From contig JAJYSJ010000010.1 of NCBI GenBank assembly GCA_021793645.1, forward strand, positions 44,456-108,455: a stretch of 64,000 nt of DNA, given 5' to 3'. Both the position numbers and the translations under genes were made by a program. Positions 46,915-56,081 of this stretch are shown here, piece by piece. Source of the stretch: Bacillota bacterium (GTDB lineage: Bacteria; Bacillota; Sulfobacillia; JAJZYS01; JAJYTV01). Position 1 is the stretch's first letter. Every line of letters begins with the position of its first letter. The notes below the pieces were generated by a model. It made no database searches. It saw nothing but the letters and a program-made list of their open reading frames with translations, and had not been told where the DNA came from.

Positions 46915-47850
46915 ATGCGCATGAGCCATATTTATCAACCTCTGATGATCCGCGCCTTGGTCGAGGCAGGCGGCGTCGCAACCGTCAGGCAATTGGCGCT
47001 TGCGTTCGTCGGTAGAGACGAAAGCCAAATCCTGCATTACGAGAGGCGAATTCGTGAGATGCCGCTCCGCGTTCTCAAAAACCACGGAGTCGTGCAAGAG
47101 GACGGCAAGCTGGTATCTCTATCAACCGAGCGGCTGACGTTCGAGCAGCGATCGGTCGTCCTCATGGCGTGTGAGCAGAGGATGCAAGAGTTTGTCGCCA
47201 AGCGCGGACTGGCTTTGTGGGACTATCGGATGCTGGACACTGAGCCCATTCCCGACAGCCTGCGGCTGCGTGTACTTATGGCTTCCGGGCGGCGTTGCGC
47301 CCTCTGCGGCGCGACGAGTAGAGAGCGCCCACTCGACGTGGATCACATCATCCCGCGATCGCGTGGGGGGAAGACTGTCCTCTCCAACCTGCAGGTCCTG
47401 TGCAGCAAGTGCAACCGCAGCAAGGGGAATAAGGACACGACAGACTTCCGAGTAGATCCTCTCACGCCGTCGGACCCTGACTGCACGTTCTGTGATGGCG
47501 AATTGAGGGACCGTGCCGTGTACCATAACGGCCGCGTCTTCGCCGTAAGGGACAATTACCCTGTCAGCGACGGTCACACCATCATCATCACCCACAGGCA
47601 TGTACCTGACTTGTTGCAGATGACGGGAACCGAGACCGCAGAGGCTTACGATCTGATTCGCGTGATCTCCAACGAACTCAGGGGAGAGGACTCGTCGATC
47701 ACCGGATTCAACGTTGGCGCCAACTGTGGCGTCGACGCGGGTCAGACGGTAATGCATGCCCACATCCATCTCGTGCCCCGTAGAAGCGGCGACACGCCAT
47801 CCCCGCGTGGAGGGGTGCGGGGCGTCATTCCTGACCGCATGGCGTACTGA
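46915..47850 (+). CDS. HNH nuclease-HIT domain fusion protein
   Basis: Three parts: an N-terminal winged-helix-like domain (MSHIYQPLMIRALVEAGGVA, then DESQILHYERRIREMPLRVL); an HNH nuclease (ASGRRCALCGATSRERPLDV, DHIIPRSRGG, LQVLCSKCNRSKGNKDTTDF); and a C-terminal HIT domain with CTFCDGELRD, the segment VFAVRDNYPVSDGHTIII and the catalytic HxHxH triad in VMHAHIHLVPRR. This architecture exists as a known uncharacterised family. The open frame extends to GTG 46687, but that codon lies in the hairpin, so ATG 46915 or 46921 is preferred. About 312 residues. Confidence 0.83.
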   Translation: MRMSHIYQPLMIRALVEAGGVATVRQLALAFVGRDESQILHYERRIREMPLRVLKNHGVVQEDGKLVSLSTERLTFEQRSVVLMACEQRMQEFVAKRGLALWDYRMLDTEPIPDSLRLRVLMASGRRCALCGATSRERPLDVDHIIPRSRGGKTVLSNLQVLCSKCNRSKGNKDTTDFRVDPLTPSDPDCTFCDGELRDRAVYHNGRVFAVRDNYPVSDGHTIIITHRHVPDLLQMTGTETAEAYDLIRVISNELRGEDSSITGFNVGANCGVDAGQTVMHAHIHLVPRRSGDTPSPRGGVRGVIPDRMAY

Positions 47851-47896
47851 GGTCACAGATTTCCTCTTAGAGAATTCACAGGGAGGCAACCGGCTC

Positions 47897-48803
47897 ATGA
47901 TCGACCTGGAGTTCGAACGGCGCGTACGCGATGCAGCGATGGCGTGGCTGGACGCCCAAAATCCATCCCGTTCACGCCTCTTCCGGTATGACGACGTTTC
48001 GGACTTCACGTTTGAAGGTGAGAGGATCCCCCTGTTGCCCACGCAGCAGGGCATTCGGAAGCCTGCCGTTCTGTCTGCTGCTCTGTCGATCCGGACAACT
48101 TACACTCCCCCCGGTGAAGCCCCACCCTACAACGACACTGTTGGTCTCGACGGATTGCACCGCTATAAGTACAGGGGGACCGACCCAGAGCATCACGAGA
48201 ATGTTGCGTTGCGAATGGCTTTCAGATACCATCTGCCGCTGATCTGGTTCGTAGGTGCGTACCGACCTGGCTTCTACTTCGCGCTGTATTTCGGTCATCG
48301 ATGACGAGATGGACCAACTGCAATTTGTCATCGCACTTGACAAGGCAGAGGCGCTCCCAACGGAGGGGAGCGTGCTCAGTCCAGACCAAAGAATTTATGC
48401 GGAGCGCATGACAAAGGAGCGCTTGCACCAACCGCTATTCCGAGCTTAGGTGCTTCAGGCGTACCAGCAGCAGTGCGCAATCTGTCGGCTGCGGCATGTC
48501 TCCTTACTCGACGCGGCGCACATCCTGCCTGACGGACATCCGAGGGGTCTCCCCGTCGTGCCTAACGGACTTTCTCTCTGCAAGATCCACCACGCTGCCT
48601 ATGACGAGAACATCCTCGGTATCCGACCGGACCTCGTGGTTGTTGTCCGTGGCGACATCCGCGATGAACGGGACGGCCCGATGCTCTTGCACGGGTTGCA
48701 GGAGATGGACGGAACACGCCTCTTGGTTCCGTCTGTCCGATCCGTTCAACCGGACCATAGCCGTCTTGAAGAGAGGTACGAAGAGTTCCTCAGTGCTGGT
48801 TGA
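47897..48803 (+). pseudogene. HNH endonuclease, paralogue copy broken by frameshift and TAG
   Basis: Homologous along its length to the intact gene at 50340-51239 (MAWLDAQNPSRSRLFRYDDV against MDWLHMQNPSGSRLLRYEDV; IPLLPTQQGIRKP; CAICRLRHVSLLDAAHILPD). The frame shifts near 48288-48295, and a TAG at 48447-48449 falls where the intact copy has CAG (FRA-stop-VLQAY against FRAQVLQAY). The HNH core (AHILPDGHPRGLPVVPNGLS, CKIHHAAYDENILGI) is preserved in frame after the TAG. ATG 47897 has GGGAGG upstream. Confidence 0.85.
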
Positions 48804-48927
48804 TGAGTAGCGCCAGCTTGCCTTATTCAAGAAGGAGAACGACGTAGCGCCTTTAAGGGTATAAAAGGAGCCTCTTGGTGATGTGCCGAAAGGATACAGA
48901 TGTCGAGACATTGAGTGAGGGATACGT

Positions 48928-49866
48928 GTGCCGAAGTGTTTTGTAATTATGCCTTTCTCGGCGACTGCCAACCACTCTGCTGAAGAGTGGACTGAGATCT
49001 TTGACGAGATTATCAAGCCGTCGGTGAGGGGAGCACGCCTCCGCCTAGAGTGCTACCGACTGTCAATAAGACCGGGTTCGTTTATGAAGGACATTGTACG
49101 AGAACTTAGAGATGCTGACGTAGTTGTTGCGGACCTGACCGATAGAAACGCTAATGTATTCTATGAGTTAGGAATTCGTCATTCACTTAAAAATAGAACG
49201 GTACTGATAGCGCAGAACATTGAGGACGTTCCATCGGACCTCCGACAATATGGCATCATTGTTTATGGACGGGGCCCTGGTGAAATTACAAGGTTCAAGG
49301 CCGAGATGAGAAACCAGCTGCGCGCTACACTTGGAACTGCAGAGCGTTCGGATAATCCAGTGTCCGACTTTCTAAGAGATACGGAGGCGGGCCTATTCCA
49401 CTTCGAGAGAATTCAAACCGTAAGAAAGCTTGATGCGTTGACTTCTGAACTGTCTCATAATATTTCGTATTGTGAAGCCTTGACAAGACTGATTTCTAAA
49501 GCGAGAGACGGACGCAGATCGGTTCCGTCAGTTCGCCTGCGGGCTGACGCGTTATCGCAATTGCTTGCGACTAATTATGCACTGTTTGATGATTCGCGCC
49601 AGCTTAGGCTACTGCATCTGCTGTATGCCGATACCGTGCAGGTGAATGTACGCTTGGAGTTTTGGATGTTGTTGCGCCAAGACACTAAGGATGCAGCTCT
49701 GAGGGATTTGGAGGCCCGTTTGCAACGCTGTAGAAACAAGGCTGTGACGGCGTTGAGTTATGTGGGTCAGGCTAAGCGATACTACCAAACTCTATCATCG
49801 CCCGACACACGACCGTCGATCGTGGTGCTAGCCGATGAGAGTCATGAGAGCTTTCTCGGAGAATGA
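48928..49866 (+). CDS. Nucleoside-deoxyribosyltransferase/TIR-like domain protein
   Basis: 312 residues from GTG 48928. The first 150 residues (CFVIMPFSATANHSAEEW, then IVRELRDADVVVADLTDRN and ANVFYELGIRHSLKNRT, VLIAQ) match the Rossmann-like fold shared by nucleoside 2-deoxyribosyltransferases and TIR-like effector domains, often an NAD- or nucleotide-degrading module in defence systems. The C-terminal half is helical and unrecognised. It lies between two HNH paralogues, supporting a defence role. Codon use is more AT-rich than its neighbours, pointing to separate transfer. Confidence 0.78.
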   Translation: MPKCFVIMPFSATANHSAEEWTEIFDEIIKPSVRGARLRLECYRLSIRPGSFMKDIVRELRDADVVVADLTDRNANVFYELGIRHSLKNRTVLIAQNIEDVPSDLRQYGIIVYGRGPGEITRFKAEMRNQLRATLGTAERSDNPVSDFLRDTEAGLFHFERIQTVRKLDALTSELSHNISYCEALTRLISKARDGRRSVPSVRLRADALSQLLATNYALFDDSRQLRLLHLLYADTVQVNVRLEFWMLLRQDTKDAALRDLEARLQRCRNKAVTALSYVGQAKRYYQTLSSPDTRPSIVVLADESHESFLGE

Positions 49867-50029
49867 TATCGTGGTCCTGCTCTGAGGGAAGTACCCTGAG
49901 CGAGAGTACATCAATTCACCTCACAGAATGTCCCTTTTGTGAGGTGAACGTACCCGAAGAGGATCCGGAGCCTCCTCAAGCTCGGCTTCATCTCGTCAAA
50001 ACTGCTTCACGAAAGGTGCGAATGCTGAG

Positions 50030-50054
50030 ACCTCTTGATGTGCGATCAAGAGGT
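50030..50054 (+). repeat. Anticodon-arm-like inverted repeat, perfect copy with spacer TGTGCGA
   Basis: ACCTCTTGA (50030-50038), 7-nt spacer, TCAAGAGGT (50046-50054), arms exactly complementary. Best example of a family with copies at 33781, 44649, 57968, 58903 and in the tRNA-Val anticodon arm (23525-23545). The enclosing stretch 49867-50339 contains no convincing gene; a 102-codon frame from ATG 49863 (CPFCEV near its start) overlaps the preceding stop but shows no domain. Confidence 0.65.
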
Positions 50055-50339
50055 AGATCGAGGGGCGACGTCAAGGCACCGCGCTGGCTGATGCGAAGAA
50101 TCCCTTTGAGCGATACTCTTCGAAATCCGCATGGTAGGCGCCCTATAAACTGCACGCTCGGCAGAGTATAGTGGGCGCGCGGCGCGGTTAGGAGGAGTGC
50201 CAAACGGTTTTCACGAAGACAGTAAAGTAGACGACGTGTCCTGGCTTCTCGCCAACTCGGGCCGATGCCGCCCCTGTTCCGCCGAGTCTTGCAACGGTGT
50301 TGGTTTCACTGAGATGCCGGCACGGCAAGGGGTGATGGT

Positions 50340-51239
50340 ATGGTCGACGAACAATACGAATATTCCGTGCGTAAGGCTGCCATGGACTGGCTACACATGC
50401 AAAATCCCAGTGGTTCGCGTCTGCTCCGCTATGAAGACGTTGCGTCGTTTACGTTTGAAGGACGAAGGATTCCGCTCATGCCTACTCAACAGGGAATCCG
50501 CAAGCCTGCCCACATGTCCGCCGCGTTGTCGATTCGCACGACCTTCACCCCACCTGGCGAGGCCCCGCCATACGAAGATGCCATGGGCAAGGACGGTCTA
50601 CCACGCTACAAGTATCGCGGAACAGACCCACAGCACCATGAGAACGTGGCGCTGCGAACCGCTCTCGAGTACCGGCTACCCCTAATTTGGTTCGTTGGCG
50701 CGCAGAGTGGCTTGTATGTGCCGGTGTATCCCGTCTGGATTGTCGGCGAAGAGAAGTCCGAGCTCCAGTTTGTTCTCGCTTTTGACAGGTCGGATGTACT
50801 TCTGGCATCCGATGATACCGACCGTCGCCACTACGTAGAGCGCGTGACGAAAGAACGCCTGCACCAGACTGTGTTTCGGGCGCAAGTGCTCCAAGCTTAC
50901 GAGCAAAGCTGCGCGATCTGCCGCCTGCGGCACGTATCCCTTCTCGAAGCTGCCCACATCCTGCCCGACGGACATCCGAGGGGGCTTCCGGTGGTGCCGA
51001 ATGGGTTGTCCCTGTGCAAGATGCATCACGCAGCCTATGATCAGAATCTCCTTGGCATCCGCCCAGACTTCGTCGTGGAAGTGCGCGCGGACGTCCTTCG
51101 CGAGCACGACGGACCGATGCTCTTGCATGGCTTACAGGAAATGGATGGTGTACCTCTTCTTGTCCCGGCATCGCGTAGCGCACGACCAGACCCGAGCCGC
51201 CTCGAGGAACGGTATAAGGAGTTCCTACAGGCCGGGTGA
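50340..51239 (+). CDS. HNH endonuclease (putative restriction enzyme), intact paralogue
   Basis: 299 residues. The N-terminal 180 residues form an uncharacterised recognition domain (SFTFEGRRIPLMPTQQGIRK, GEAPPYEDAMGKDGLPRYKY, NVALRTALEYRLPLIWFVGA). The C-terminal HNH nuclease reads CAICRLRHVSLLEAAHILPD then GHPRGLPVVPNGLSLCKMHH followed by AAYDQN, with paired Cys, the His of AAHI and the HH of CKMHH. This layout is shared with the YDJ/SRA-like PvuRts1I-type HNH restriction proteins in general terms; specificity is unknown. AAGGGGTGA precedes ATG 50340. Confidence 0.88.
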   Translation: MVDEQYEYSVRKAAMDWLHMQNPSGSRLLRYEDVASFTFEGRRIPLMPTQQGIRKPAHMSAALSIRTTFTPPGEAPPYEDAMGKDGLPRYKYRGTDPQHHENVALRTALEYRLPLIWFVGAQSGLYVPVYPVWIVGEEKSELQFVLAFDRSDVLLASDDTDRRHYVERVTKERLHQTVFRAQVLQAYEQSCAICRLRHVSLLEAAHILPDGHPRGLPVVPNGLSLCKMHHAAYDQNLLGIRPDFVVEVRADVLREHDGPMLLHGLQEMDGVPLLVPASRSARPDPSRLEERYKEFLQAG

Positions 51240-51419
51240 GTGATCGCCTGCCTGATATCGCTTGGGAAGTCTTATGATTCGCATGTGTCGCGTAGCAACG
51301 CGTCGTCTCCCGACTTTGCAGACCGGGCGCGTGAGGCGTCGAAGCGTATGCGGCCCAAGCCCACCACCTACAGCTGAGCCAAGAGGAAGTCCCGCAGGTT
51401 GGCGCCCTGCGGGACTTGA

Positions 51420-51728
51420 GAGAACGAGGATCTATGGAACTACCGCCAGAGCTTCAAATGGCTAGGGAACCTTGGCGCCCCCTCCGTGATCTTCCTCGGA
51501 GGGGGCGTCGTCGTATCACTGAAGACGCTGACCGGCACGGCGCCGTATATGGTGAAGGTACCGGAGATCGCTGCGGCCATGGGGGTTGCCGCGGTATTTG
51601 GGCTTTTCCGGTACCCCCTCGACATGCAGGGCGATCGAGTGACGACCTGGCTGCGACGCGGAGCACGCTACCTACGCAGGGGACGTCGCGGCTCGATGTT
51701 TGCGGGCAGGGACTCCAGATCCGCTTGA
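51420..51728 (+). pseudogene. Small PrgI-like membrane protein, start missing
   Basis: An open frame of about 102 codons (NYRQSFKWLGNLGAPSVIFL, then GTAPYMVKVPEIAAAMGVAA) with one or two hydrophobic helices and a basic C-terminus (RRGARYLRRGRRGSMF). Size and layout fit PrgI/TcpE-like proteins encoded just before VirB4 in Gram-positive conjugative elements, and a broken virB4 follows 1.7 kb downstream. The frame has no start codon before GTG 51486, so it is probably truncated. Confidence 0.45.
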
Positions 51729-51734
51729 GGCGTC

Positions 51735-52322
51735 TCACGAGTTCTGTGGCCGCGGGTCCTGCTGCTTGCGGACCGTGGTCAGTGCATTGATCAGCTCCGT
51801 GCGCTCCCACAACTCCACCTGGTTGGACCTCGCAAGTGTTTTGGCCGGTGCCGTGAAGTACGTGTTGGTGATCACTATGGCGTGCTGCGCATGGTACATG
51901 CTCATGGCGCTCACCACCTCTTGGACAGCACTCACACCAACCTTGCGATCAAGACTGTACCGCTTTGCTTGGACGACGGTGGTTGTTCCGTTCTTGTGCA
52001 GCACCAGATCTGCTCCGTAATCGCCCGAGACTTTTGTGTGTCTTACCGAGTAACCGAGATCCCGAAAGAGAAGACCGAGCTTCCGCTCAAAGGTGCGGCC
52101 ATCCATCTGGTCGATTTCAGCAATTCCCGACTTCCTGATCCGTTCACGCTGTTGCCAAGCCGAATAGACGAAGGCACCGACACCGGCGATGAAGAGCACA
52201 ACGCCGATCAGGAGCACGATAGGATGCCTCTGCAGCCAGCCAAGTCCCACAATGGCGAGCAGCAGGGGGAATGCTGCTGCGCCACCGGGGAGAGTACCTG
52301 CCCTACGGCGAGAACGCCTCAT
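51735..52322 (-). CDS. Membrane-anchored Mrr-type restriction endonuclease
   Basis: 195 residues. Two N-terminal membrane helices (FPLLLAIVGLGWL and IVLLIGVVLFIAGVGAFVYS), then a Mrr catalytic domain: MDGRTFERKLGLLFRDLGYS, GDYGADLVLHKNGTTTVVQA followed by KRY, giving the D...QAK active site. ATG 52322 has GGGAGG 6 nt upstream; an open frame extends further but has no better start. Family members cleave modified DNA or serve as accessory nucleases. Confidence 0.88.
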   Translation of the reverse strand: MRRSRRRAGTLPGGAAAFPLLLAIVGLGWLQRHPIVLLIGVVLFIAGVGAFVYSAWQQRERIRKSGIAEIDQMDGRTFERKLGLLFRDLGYSVRHTKVSGDYGADLVLHKNGTTTVVQAKRYSLDRKVGVSAVQEVVSAMSMYHAQHAIVITNTYFTAPAKTLARSNQVELWERTELINALTTVRKQQDPRPQNS

Positions 52323-52387
52323 CTTGGACCTCCCATTGCACATTACGCCGACCGCCGAGGCGAGCCGATGCGGGATGCCTCGCACGC

Positions 52388-52481
52388 GCTAGTGGACGTA
52401 CAGGCCGTCTATGGCCCCATCAATCACCGTAAGGACGGTATGCATGGTGTCCTCGTCGAAGTCGGGCGCGCAATCTCCTGA
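52388..52481 (+). pseudogene. Short fragment similar to the VirB4 N-terminus
   Basis: LVDVQAVYGPINHRKDGMHG then VLVEVG matches LVDIEVIEGSTVHRKDGLYS then ALVEVE at 53450-53560. It is a duplicated piece of the virB4 5' end, separated from the main copy by the J-domain gene on the other strand. Confidence 0.6.
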
Positions 52482-52533
52482 TGCAAGACGCCCAGACTGC
52501 CCAGCCGGGATGTCCGAACGCTGGGATGGCTTG

Positions 52534-53301
52534 TTAGCTAATGGTCCCCGCTACGAATCGCTCTGTTTCATCTGCAGTTTGCCGGGCTGTGGTGTACTCC
52601 CTCACGACGCCAGCGAATCGCCAAAGGCCGACAAAGAAGCCAATTATCCAGCCAAAAGAGATGCCGAACATCAGCACCAGGAAGAAGGGGATGGCGCCAC
52701 CGAGTAATCCAGCGTAGGCGGCAGCGCCAAACGATTTGACGATAAAGTTCCAGCCCCAGTACAGGCCAAGGGCATAGAATGGTCCGGCGATGATACCTGA
52801 ACCGCCCATTGCACCGATTCCGATAATCGCACCAATCACCGCGACAGCGATGCTTATCCATATGGTGTTCTGCAGGCGTTTAAGGTAGAGGCGGTTGTTG
52901 GCCAACAGACATTCTGGACATGCCGTCATAGTGAACAGTCCGGCGCATTCGGTGCACAGGCCTTTGCCGCAGAACTGGCATGCCGCCACTGCAGTTCGGT
53001 CGGAGTGCCTGCGGCAGCCGATGGTGGAAGAAGCGTGGCCCTGTGATGCATCAGGCCCGTAGGCGTTCCCCGTGTTCCCCGTACTGCCAGCTTGGTGAGC
53101 ACCGAAATGGCTTCGGTCATAGGCGGAACGTTTCTGCGGGTTGCCAAGTACCGAGTAGGCTTCGTTTACTTCCCTAAGCCTCTCTGCAGCCAGATGAGCC
53201 AGGGGGTTGCCAACGTGACGGTCTGGGTGCAGTTCCATAGCCAACTTGCGGTAGGTCTGTTTGATTTCTTCATTTGTCGCTGTAGTGGAGACGCCCAACA
53301 C
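52534..53301 (-). CDS. J-domain membrane protein with zinc-binding box
   Basis: 255 residues or slightly more. A DnaJ-type J-domain (EEIKQTYRKLAMELHPDRHV, with the HPD motif; VNEAYSVLGNPQKRSAYD), then a small cysteine/histidine box (CRRHSDRTAVAACQFCGKGL, CTECAGLFTMTACPEC), then three or four membrane helices. GTG 53301 falls inside the J-domain; the homologous frame continues upstream (EEPTTADLYSVLGVS), where GGGGAGG and an ATG lie one base out of frame, so a small indel or unusual start is likely. It could be a membrane co-chaperone of Hsp70. Confidence 0.78.
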   Translation of the reverse strand: MLGVSTTATNEEIKQTYRKLAMELHPDRHVGNPLAHLAAERLREVNEAYSVLGNPQKRSAYDRSHFGAHQAGSTGNTGNAYGPDASQGHASSTIGCRRHSDRTAVAACQFCGKGLCTECAGLFTMTACPECLLANNRLYLKRLQNTIWISIAVAVIGAIIGIGAMGGSGIIAGPFYALGLYWGWNFIVKSFGAAAYAGLLGGAIPFFLVLMFGISFGWIIGFFVGLWRFAGVVREYTTARQTADETERFVAGTIS

Positions 53302-53417
53302 TGAGTACAGATCAGCCGTTGTAGGTTCCTCCCCATTACGAAAGGCTGTGCCATATACCGCACCAGTTCATTCCAGCAGTGCCCACTAAAGTCCTCCTAA
53401 GGAAGAAAGGTGAAATA

Positions 53418-55510
53418 ATGCCGACCTATCTTCGTCGAAAGATGCAGACGGAAACGGTTGCCGTACTTGTGGATATCGAGGTTATTGAAGGATCAACCGT
53501 GCACCGGAAGGACGGCTTGTACTCCGCACTCGTCGAAGTCGAGGGCGAGGTCTTCAACATGCTGTCGCTCTCAGAGCAGGACGCTCGGCTGGAGGCTTAC
53601 GCCCGAGTCCTGAATGGCCTGCCAGAAAAGTGAGTTCTTCAGGCGACGCTGTTTGTGGAGCCCATCGACATCTCGGGGTATATCAGGCAGATGAAAGACG
53701 CCCGAACCGTCGAGGGTGACACAGCGATCGGCCGTCTTGCGGAGGCGCAGGCGGCGATGGCTGAGGAGATGGCAAGCCACGTCTTGGCCAAGAGCACCGT
53801 CCTGACCCTGACCGGCAACAGCGCGCAGGAGGCGGAGGCGAACGGGAAGCGGCTCCTGCAGCTTCTCGCCGCCAACGGCTCCAAAGCACATCGCTGCGAC
53901 CCAGAGCGGATCGGCCACATCCTCCAGGTCTGCTACGGGCACGCACCGGTGCCTCTCTCCGAGGTCGTGGGCGGCGTGAACGCCCTGCTGCAGCGAGGGA
54001 AGGCCGGCAGTGAACGTGCCGCACGCAGCCCGAAGAGGGGGGAGATACGGCTCGCACCGGAGGAGGGCGATGTACTCTCCAAAGACGCCGTGCGCCTCTC
54101 GGATATACTGACGCCTTCCGCCGTGGTGGAGCGACCAGGTCAGCTTGATCTGGGCGGCAGCTATGCGGCGAGTCTCGTTGTCGTCGCCTACCCGGAGCGG
54201 GCGACGAACGCCTGGCTCGAGCGTCTCCTGCACTTCACGCACAAGAACGTGTGCCGGCGGGTCAGCATGTTCATCGAGCCGATCTCCTCCGCGAAGGCCG
54301 TGCAGGAACTCCAGCGCAAGCTCCTCGATCTCGACGTGAACTCGCGCTGGTCGATGCGGCGCGGCATGGGGCCGGATATCGCCACGGAGATCGGACTCGA
54401 GGATGCAGAGCAGCTTCCGCTACGAGATTGGCCGCAGCACCCAGCGCATGTTTGACGTCACGATGCTCGTGACGCTCATGGCTGATACGCCAGAGGATCT
54501 GCGGGAAGCCGTAGACCTGCTGAAGCAGGACGCGGCAGGATACTCTCTCGTCCTGTGCGAGACATGGCTTGAGGAGGCGCCGGCGTTCCGCTTGACGATG
54601 CCGGTCGGAAACGCGGTGATCCGGCGGGTGCGGCCGATTCCGACGCTCCCGGTCGCGACGACCTTCCCCTTCACGTCTTGCGAGATCTTGCACGAGCAGG
54701 GCGAGATGTGGGGGCGAAATCTTTCGACGGGCAACGCAGTGATCGTCGACCCTGCACGCTACAGCCCGGCACATATCCTGATCGTCGCGAAGACACGGTC
54801 GGGTAAGTCCTTCGTAATGAAGGTATTGGCGACCCAGGCACTCTTCTCACCGGACCAGGACGTGATAGTGCTGGACCCCTCGGCCTCGATCGACTACGAG
54901 CGGTGGACAAGGCTGCTCGGCGGCGCCTACTTCCGCTTCGGCGCGGGCTCCGAGGACCGCCTGAATCCTTGCGAGATTCTATTGCCCTTCCACATGCAGC
55001 GGCTCGACGAGGACATGCGGCGACCGGTGAAGGCCAAGATCGCTTCCCTGCAGAGCCTCTTCGAGCTGATGGCCTACCCACGCGGGCACATGCCCCAGGA
55101 GGAGCGGGTGCTGCTCGAGGAGCCGCTCCGGTCCATGTACGAGGAGTTCGGCATGACCGACGACTGGCAGAGCATTGTGGACCGGACGGCGATCTCTGCG
55201 GTGCCGCGCGCGAAGAAGTCTCCGACGCTAAGAGACGCCATGCGGCACATCGAAGCTGTGGAGGGGCTCCGGCCGCTCGCTCTGAAGCTGAGGCCATTCG
55301 TGGACGGGACGCTCGACATGTTCTCCGGGGAGACGAACCTTGACCTTGGCGGGCGGCTCGTCGTCTTCAACGTCCATGGGCTCGTGCAAGGGCAGCAGGG
55401 GCGACATCTCCAGGCGGTCGCCTACGCGATGATCGCGGAGTACGTGCGCTGGCGCATGGCGATGGCGAGGCGACGCCTGCTCGTCGTGGTGGACGAGGCG
55501 GTATCACGCG
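53418..55510 (+). pseudogene. VirB4/TraC-type conjugation ATPase, interrupted and truncated
   Basis: Energising ATPase of a type IV secretion system. ATG 53418 begins MPTYLRRKMQTETVAVLVDI. An in-frame TGA lies at 53631-53633 (GLPEK-stop-VLQATLFVEP), and near 54408 one extra base shifts the frame. The catalytic part follows: HILIVAKTRSGKSFVMKVLA (Walker A, with K and S), DVIVLDPSASIDYERW, and MARRRLLVVVDEA (Walker B). Homology stops abruptly after VVVDEA at about 55503, next to IS-like repeats. Three independent lesions mean the conjugation module is dead. Confidence 0.85.
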
Positions 55511-55522
55511 GGACCGTCACGG

Positions 55523-55570
55523 TGTCAATATCTTCGGTGAAATGTCAATATCCGCGGCTCCGTGAAATCC
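55523..55570. repeat. Tandem TGTCAATATC repeats at the virB4 break (IS21-like end?)
   Basis: TGTCAATATC at 55523-55532 and 55543-55552 (20-bp period), each followed by a (C/G)GTGAAAT motif. Such iterated terminal repeats starting with TG are typical of IS21-family ends. No transposase is present. From here to 55868 I see nothing else. Confidence 0.4.
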
Positions 55571-55868
55571 GCCTTCTGTGGCTTTGTCATAGTGTTTTCC
55601 CAGGGCGATGCGAGATCCCCGTCCAACCGCTTTACTCGTAGCCGCCGAGCGCCCACGTCACACCCTGTCGCGCGCGTTCCCCTGCGAGTCGCTAAGTAGC
55701 CGGCGTCATCTTTCTGTTGCTCCTTCACGTCTTGGCGCACTCGCAGACCGCTCTACTTCCTGATGTCTTACGTGCGGTCGGGCAGAGCCACAGCGAGGTT
55801 AGCACGCCTCTGTGCTTGAGCCACGTCGGATGTGGATACTTCAAGGGGGCATCGCTGTCGCCGCATAC

Positions 55869-56081
55869 CTACTGATGAGCGGCCTCGCCCTGCACTGGCT
55901 GCATTTCACCCCGCCACATCTCGTTTAGGTACACCCCGCCGACGACGGCCAGCCCAGCCATAGCGAGCAGCACCCCGATTGGTGGATACCATGCGGTGAC
56001 AACCGCTCCGGCGACGAAGCCAGCGTGGATCAGCAGCCGTGACGGTAAATGTAACGCCAGGCTCGCAGACCGGACAGCCAC
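55869..56081 (-). CDS. Small two-helix membrane protein
   Basis: 70 codons with two hydrophobic segments (LIHAGFVAGAVVTAWY and IGVLLAMAGLAVVGGVYL) and a charged C-terminus (NEMWRGEMQPVQGEA). Its 5' end overlaps the start of the surface-protein fragment on the other strand, which argues that one of the two has been truncated. Unrecognised. Confidence 0.4.
   Translation of the reverse strand: MAVRSASLALHLPSRLLIHAGFVAGAVVTAWYPPIGVLLAMAGLAVVGGVYLNEMWRGEMQPVQGEAAHQ

Noticed and set aside
49863..50171. A 102-codon gene overlapping the end of the deoxyribosyltransferase-like gene.
   Set aside because: No domain, no ribosome site of its own, unusual composition, and it contains the inverted repeat at 50030; probably a chance frame.
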